Source: Myxococcales bacterium
Lineage (GTDB): Bacteria; Myxococcota; Polyangia; Fen-1088
DNA: 10,638 nucleotides
Direction of reading: 5' to 3'
Assembly: GCA_003153875.1 (NCBI GenBank)
Contig: PMBY01000240.1
Coordinates: 6,638-17,275, forward strand
Below the pieces are notes generated by a model. It saw nothing but the letters and a program-made list of their open reading frames with translations. It ran no database searches and was not told the DNA's origin. A program made the translations under genes and the position numbers. This document shows, in pieces, positions 7,949 to 10,638 of the stretch (position 1 is the first letter of the stretch; the number at the start of each line of letters is the position of its first letter).

Positions 7949-8627
7949 TGGGCGACTCCTTCTTGGCCGGTGCCGGAGCCGGTGCCGTAGCCGGAACCGG
8001 TGCCGGTGCCGGAGCTATATTCGTGGCCGTGGCCGTGGCCGTGGTCGTGGTCGTGGCCGTGGCCGGAGCAGCCACCGGCGGTGGTGCCGCCGCCGCAATC
8101 GCCTTGCGTTCCGCATCGACCTTCTGGACCAGCCTCACCAGCGGATCTGGACGCGTGTTGGTGACTCCGTGGTACCCGCCCGCCTCTTGGTAGTCCTTGC
8201 GCAAAGGATGGCCGACCCAATCGTCGGGCAGAAGGATTCGCCGCATGTCCGGGTGTCCGACGAAAGTTACGCCCAACATGTCGTAGACCTCGCGTTCCAG
8301 CCAGTTGGCCGCCTTCCACACGCCCTCGATCGAGGGCACGGAGGGCTGGCTGCGATCGGCCTCGACCTTGAGCACGATCTGGTGCCGGTGCTGCAACGAG
8401 AACAGGTGATACACGACCTCGATGAGGTTGCGCGCCGGCCAGTCGATGCCGGTGACGTCCTCGCAATAGTCGAAATCCAGTCCCGCCGCGCTCTTGGCGA
8501 ATCGGCAAACCTCGACGATCTTGTCGGACTTGACGGTCACGAAGGGATCGATCTTCGCCTCAGTCAGCTCACCCACGGCGTCGCCGAACTGGGCCTTGAG
8601 CTTGGCGTGGATCTCCTGCGCGTTCAT
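7941..8627 (-). CDS. nuoC: NADH-quinone oxidoreductase subunit C (30-kDa subunit) with Ala-Pro/Ala-Thr tail
   Basis: A peripheral-arm scaffold subunit that packs against NuoD and NuoB; it carries no cofactor. The family core spans about residues 1-165 and includes [20 protein letters not shown] (62-81) and the diagnostic block from [21 protein letters not shown] (110-130) through [16 protein letters not shown] (131-146). The start chosen is the ATG at 8627, 1 bp after the nuoB stop, giving 228 residues. An in-frame ATG at 8678 would add 17 Gly/Arg-rich residues overlapping nuoB and is unlikely. From about residue 177 the protein becomes Ala/Pro/Thr low-complexity: an (Ala-Thr) tract, then an (Ala-Pro) tract, ending AKKESPNG. 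This is probably a flexible, disordered extension. The tail also contains the nuoD ribosome-binding site, which may constrain its last codons. Confidence 0.96.
   Translation of the reverse strand: MNAQEIHAKLKAQFGDAVGELTEAKIDPFVTVKSDKIVEVCRFAKSAAGLDFDYCEDVTGIDWPARNLIEVVYHLFSLQHRHQIVLKVEADRSQPSVPSIEGVWKAANWLEREVYDMLGVTFVGHPDMRRILLPDDWVGHPLRKDYQEAGGYHGVTNTRPDPLVRLVQKVDAERKAIAAAAPPPVAAPATATTTTTATATATNIAPAPAPVPATAPAPAPAKKESPNG
7955..7961 (-). promoter_or_regulatory. Strong ribosome-binding site of nuoD inside the nuoC tail
   Basis: AAGGAGT on the minus strand encodes part of the Lys-Glu-Ser near the NuoC C-terminus and places AAGGAG 7 nt before the nuoD ATG at 7948. It is one of the strongest ribosome sites in the operon and settles the nuoD start, which overlaps the nuoC stop by 8 bp. 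Confidence 0.75.
7967..8064 (-). repeat. Hexanucleotide low-complexity tracts encoding the NuoC tail
   Basis: There are two adjacent imperfect 6-bp repeat tracts. At 8022-8063 the plus strand shows seven units of CGTGGC or CGTGGT, which encode the alternating Ala-Thr run of NuoC. At about 7967-8015 there are GGTGCC/GGAGCC-type units encoding the Ala-Pro run. Because the unit is two codons, copy-number change would keep the reading frame and only alter tail length. The opposite strand reads as Arg-Gly or Val-Ala runs, which are shadows. Confidence 0.85.
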
Positions 8628-8628
8628 G

Positions 8629-9153
8629 CTACTTGGCCCCGGTCTGCGGCCGGCGTTTCTCGCGCCACCAGCGCTCACTCATGATGATGTCCTGGATACG
8701 CATCAGGCCTTCGGTCAGCGCTTCGGGCCGGGGCGGACAGCCGGGCACGTACACGTCCACCGGAATGACCTTGTCCACGCCCTTGACCACGGCGTAGCTG
8801 CACTGGAAGAGCCCGCCGCAGTTCGCGCAGGACCCCATGGCCAACACGTACTTGGGCTCCGCCATCTGGTCGTAGAGCAGCTTGGTTCGCTCGGCCATCT
8901 TGTAGCTGAGCGTGCCCGCGACGATCATCAGATCAGCCTGGCGTGGACTGGCCCGGAACACGGCGGCGAAGCGGTCCAGATCCGCGCGTGGTCCCCCGGT
9001 CTGCATCAGTTCGATGCCACAGCAGGCGAGCCCGAAGAGCAGGTAGTGGATGGAATTCTTGCGAGCCAGATTGACCAGGTCGTCGAAATGGTTGGTGTTG
9101 GTGAGCAGGACGCCGGCGCCCGGGCCTGACTGGACGATTCGCGTGATTGCCAT
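8629..9153 (-). CDS. nuoB: NADH-quinone oxidoreductase subunit B (cluster N2 subunit)
   Basis: The peripheral subunit holding the terminal [4Fe-4S] cluster N2, which donates electrons to quinone. All four ligands are visible: the tandem pair Cys44-Cys45 in LACCGIELM, Cys109 in GSCANCGG, and Cys139 in [11 protein letters not shown]. The surrounding family sequence is intact, including [16 protein letters not shown] (71-86). The length of 174 residues is normal, and the N-terminus is short. The ATG at 9153 follows the nuoA TAG by 7 bp with only a weak ribosome site. The gene ends 1 bp before the nuoC start. Nothing unusual is seen. Confidence 0.97.
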   Translation of the reverse strand: MAITRIVQSGPGAGVLLTNTNHFDDLVNLARKNSIHYLLFGLACCGIELMQTGGPRADLDRFAAVFRASPRQADLMIVAGTLSYKMAERTKLLYDQMAEPKYVLAMGSCANCGGLFQCSYAVVKGVDKVIPVDVYVPGCPPRPEALTEGLMRIQDIIMSERWWREKRRPQTGAK

Positions 9154-9160
9154 CTGTGCT

Positions 9161-9589
9161 CTAGCCTCGGTCGCCGCTGGTCTTGCTGCCCGCGGGCTTC
9201 TGGGCGGCAGACAACTTCTTTACCCATTCGAGATCGCCATGGGCCCAGGCCCATATGAGCCCGATGAGCAGGATGACCGTGAAGAGAACTAGCTCAGTCA
9301 GAGCAACCCAGCCGTTGCCCTTCTTGGTCCATTCGGCGTACACGACCACCACGGGGAAGGTGAGCGCGATGTCGACCTCGAAGATGACGAAGGCCAACGC
9401 GATCAAGTAGAAGCGCGGGTTGAAGTTGTACCAAGCGGTGCCCACGGGCCGTTCGCCGCATTCATAGATGGAAACCTTGTTCGCATTGGGGAAGCGCGGC
9501 CGGATGATGGCGCCGATCAGCAGGGCCACCAGGGCGAAGAGCACGGCGACGACCGCGAAGGTGAGCACTGCGCCGAATTGGAAGCCCAT
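9161..9589 (-). CDS. nuoA: NADH-quinone oxidoreductase subunit A (membrane subunit)
   Basis: A small membrane subunit with three predicted helices (about residues 8-30, 62-85 and 98-116), homologous to ND3, with a loop that lies at the quinone-site entrance. The signature is the loop and second helix: [19 protein letters not shown], then [19 protein letters not shown]. Cys44 corresponds to the ND3 loop cysteine that reports active/deactive conformations in mitochondrial complex I. Glu71 and Asp73 are the conserved acidic residues of the second helix. The length (142) is normal, with a short Lys/Ala/Gly-rich C-terminal tail. It is the first gene of the operon; the ATG at 9589 has AAGGA with a 4-nt spacer upstream. 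Confidence 0.97.
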   Translation of the reverse strand: MGFQFGAVLTFAVVAVLFALVALLIGAIIRPRFPNANKVSIYECGERPVGTAWYNFNPRFYLIALAFVIFEVDIALTFPVVVVYAEWTKKGNGWVALTELVLFTVILLIGLIWAWAHGDLEWVKKLSAAQKPAGSKTSGDRG

Positions 9590-9593
9590 GAAT

Positions 9594-9598
9594 TCCTT
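9594..9598 (-). promoter_or_regulatory. Ribosome-binding site of nuoA
   Basis: AAGGA on the minus strand sits within an A-rich run, 4 nt before the ATG at 9589. It supports this start as the first translated codon of the operon. Confidence 0.7.
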
Positions 9599-9638
9599 TT
9601 TGGGTAACCCTCGGTGGCCCAGGGGCCGGGGTGCGACT

Positions 9639-9667
9639 TATTTATCGGTCCCGCCCTCTGGGGTCAA
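9639..9667 (-). promoter_or_regulatory. Candidate sigma70-type promoter of the nuo operon
   Basis: On the minus strand, TTGACC (9667-9662) resembles a -35 box (consensus TTGACA). It is followed by a 17-bp spacer and TAAATA (9644-9639) as a weak -10 box. Transcription would begin near 9632, giving an untranslated leader of about 40 nt before the nuoA ATG. The stretch is an AT-rich island in otherwise GC-rich DNA. The -10 match is only partial, so this remains a prediction. Confidence 0.4.
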
Positions 9668-9786
9668 GTACGCCAGAAATGGCAGGGTAGTCTCAGCTTT
9701 CCGAGGTTCGACGTAGCCTGATTGAGGCGGCGCCAGGAGAACCGCGCCGCGCATAGCGGCACGCAAGTTGCCTGCTTCTTGTTTCC

Positions 9787-10581
9787 ATGGGACCGCGGAG
9801 ACATAGCATACCCATCGGGATCGTGGGCATTGCTTTAGCTGGGCTGTGGTCGACGGGCTGTGGCAGCCGGGGACTTCGGTCTGCCCGGACAGATGGCGGC
9901 GCATCCGACGCTGCGGCCGGCCCGGGCGGCCAGGCCGGATCCACTTTTTCCCAGGGCGGCTCGGGCGGGAACAGCGGAGGCGCCGAACCGGGCAGCACGG
10001 CCGGAGCGACGGGCGCGGGCGGCTCAGCCGGTTCACTATCGAATCCGGGCGGCGTCGAGGCAGGCGGCAGCGCTGGCGCCGATGCGGCTGGCGACGTTTC
10101 AAGACCAGACGCAAGCGGGGCCGTTACTGACTCGTCCGTCGCATCCGATGTGAAAGTGCCCTGCGGCCCTGTATGCCTCATGTATTGCTACTATGGAAAC
10201 CTGCTGGACGAGAACGGCTGTGAGATCTGCGCCTGCAACTCACCGCCGCCGTGTCCGGGGATGAAATGCGCGTCGTGTCCCTACGGCTATGTGCACGACG
10301 TAAACGGCTGTTTGACCTGTACTTGCCTGCCTGACCCGAACGTGCCGTGCAGTCAGATCTTCGATGGCATTCAGTGCGGCACCAGAGGCAACTGCGCTTG
10401 GCTCGAGCCTGGCCATTGTGTATCGCCACCCCCCGTCGTTAGAGGCTGCTACGACCTGGCCGCGATCAACTGCTCCACCGACAAGGACTGTTCGGACGGC
10501 CGAACCTGTGTCACGCGCGGGACCAAACCATGCACCGTCGGTTGCGATATCTGCGGCTACACGGTGGACATCTGCCTGTGA
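9787..10581 (+). CDS. Predicted exported (possibly lipid-anchored) Cys-rich protein with two antistasin-like repeats
   Basis: Function unknown. The 264-residue product begins with a signal-like N-terminus: Arg4 and Arg5, a hydrophobic stretch 8-21, then WSTGC. Cys25 could be a lipidation site, but the residue at -3 is Ser, so the lipobox is imperfect and cleavage by signal peptidase I is an alternative. Residues 26-122 are a Gly/Ala/Ser-rich linker. The rest is very cysteine-rich (24 Cys). Two consecutive repeats share spacing, Cys126/130/134/145/148/150 and Cys156/161/164/175/178/180, each with YG, Asp and NGC before CxC, which resembles the antistasin-like domain of extracellular proteins. 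A further 12-Cys region includes STDKDCSDGRTC. Many disulfides and a location outside the cytoplasm are expected. The ATG at 9787 is the first start after an in-frame TAG at 9754; no good ribosome site is visible. It diverges from nuoA and is probably unrelated to complex I. Proteins of this build are common in myxobacteria (recollection). Confidence 0.85.
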   Translation: MGPRRHSIPIGIVGIALAGLWSTGCGSRGLRSARTDGGASDAAAGPGGQAGSTFSQGGSGGNSGGAEPGSTAGATGAGGSAGSLSNPGGVEAGGSAGADAAGDVSRPDASGAVTDSSVASDVKVPCGPVCLMYCYYGNLLDENGCEICACNSPPPCPGMKCASCPYGYVHDVNGCLTCTCLPDPNVPCSQIFDGIQCGTRGNCAWLEPGHCVSPPPVVRGCYDLAAINCSTDKDCSDGRTCVTRGTKPCTVGCDICGYTVDICL

Positions 10582-10638
10582 ACCTGCGACGAGTCCGGCC
10601 CGCCGGGCAATTTGGACTGCGCTGAGTTATGCTGTTCT

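Larger units (their letters stand above)
9590..9786. other. Divergent intergenic region between nuoA and the Cys-rich protein gene
   Basis: This 197-bp non-coding stretch separates the start of the nuo operon (minus strand) from the start of the plus-strand Cys-rich protein gene, so promoters for both must lie here or within the adjacent genes. I see a reasonable candidate promoter for nuo, described separately. For the plus-strand gene I find no convincing -35/-10 pair. No tRNA, clear operator palindrome or riboswitch-like structure was recognised. Confidence 0.7.

Noticed and set aside
8628..8678. Upstream start for nuoC at 8678
   Set aside because: It adds 17 residues of Gly/Arg/Pro sequence overlapping the end of nuoB. 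The ATG at 8627 sits 1 bp after the nuoB stop and begins the conserved N-terminus.
7791..8684. Plus-strand frame with an Arg-Gly repeat region resembling an RNA-binding RGG protein
   Set aside because: The Arg-Gly run is only the opposite-strand reading of the nuoC hexanucleotide repeats. The rest is antisense to nuoC and nuoD.
10593..10617. Possible terminator hairpin after the Cys-rich gene
   Set aside because: The stem is only GCCC/GGGC with a 3-nt loop plus a detached GTCC/GGAC pair, and no T-run follows. This is too weak to call in GC-rich DNA.
1..10638. A novel defence, mobile or biosynthetic system
   Set aside because: Every gene on the minus strand is a recognisable nuo gene. No transposase, integrase, direct-repeat array or non-nuo operon is visible.

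Overview
The window is GC-rich bacterial DNA and is almost filled by one minus-strand operon for the respiratory NADH:quinone oxidoreductase (complex I, Nuo). Read in the direction of transcription, from right to left, the order is nuoA (9589-9161), nuoB, nuoC, nuoD, nuoH, nuoI, nuoJ, nuoK, nuoL and nuoM (1706-36). The first four codons of what is most likely nuoN run off the left edge (14-1). Gaps between neighbours are 21 bp or less, and several genes overlap by 4-8 bp, so one transcript is expected. A candidate sigma70-type promoter lies about 40 bp upstream of nuoA.

The set has every membrane-arm subunit expected (A, H, J, K, L, M and probably N) and the quinone-reducing connecting module (B, C, D, I). 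The three genes of the NADH-oxidising module, nuoE, nuoF and nuoG, are absent from their usual place between nuoD and nuoH: nuoD and nuoH overlap directly as GTGA. Either the NADH module is encoded elsewhere or this is an 11-subunit enzyme fed by another donor such as ferredoxin. The sequence cannot decide between these. All key iron-sulfur cysteines, quinone-site residues and proton-channel charged residues that I could place are intact, so the core looks functional.

Several subunits carry unusual additions. NuoC has a roughly 45-residue Ala-Pro/Ala-Thr tail encoded by hexanucleotide repeats. NuoH has extra hydrophobic segments at both ends. NuoL has a hydrophilic insertion of about 47 residues and a repeated VDGAVNL segment near its C-terminus. 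NuoI ends in a small WAAP repeat.

Diverging from nuoA across a 197-bp intergenic region is a plus-strand gene (9787-10581) for a predicted exported, possibly lipid-anchored protein. It has a Gly/Ala/Ser-rich linker and a very cysteine-rich C-terminal half containing two antistasin-like repeats. This architecture, with the high GC, suggests a myxobacterium (Myxococcota, possibly Polyangiales). That assignment is inference from style, not from a marker gene. I see no RNA genes, mobile elements, CRISPR array or defence system. Apart from the missing NADH module and the accessory extensions, this is an ordinary housekeeping region.
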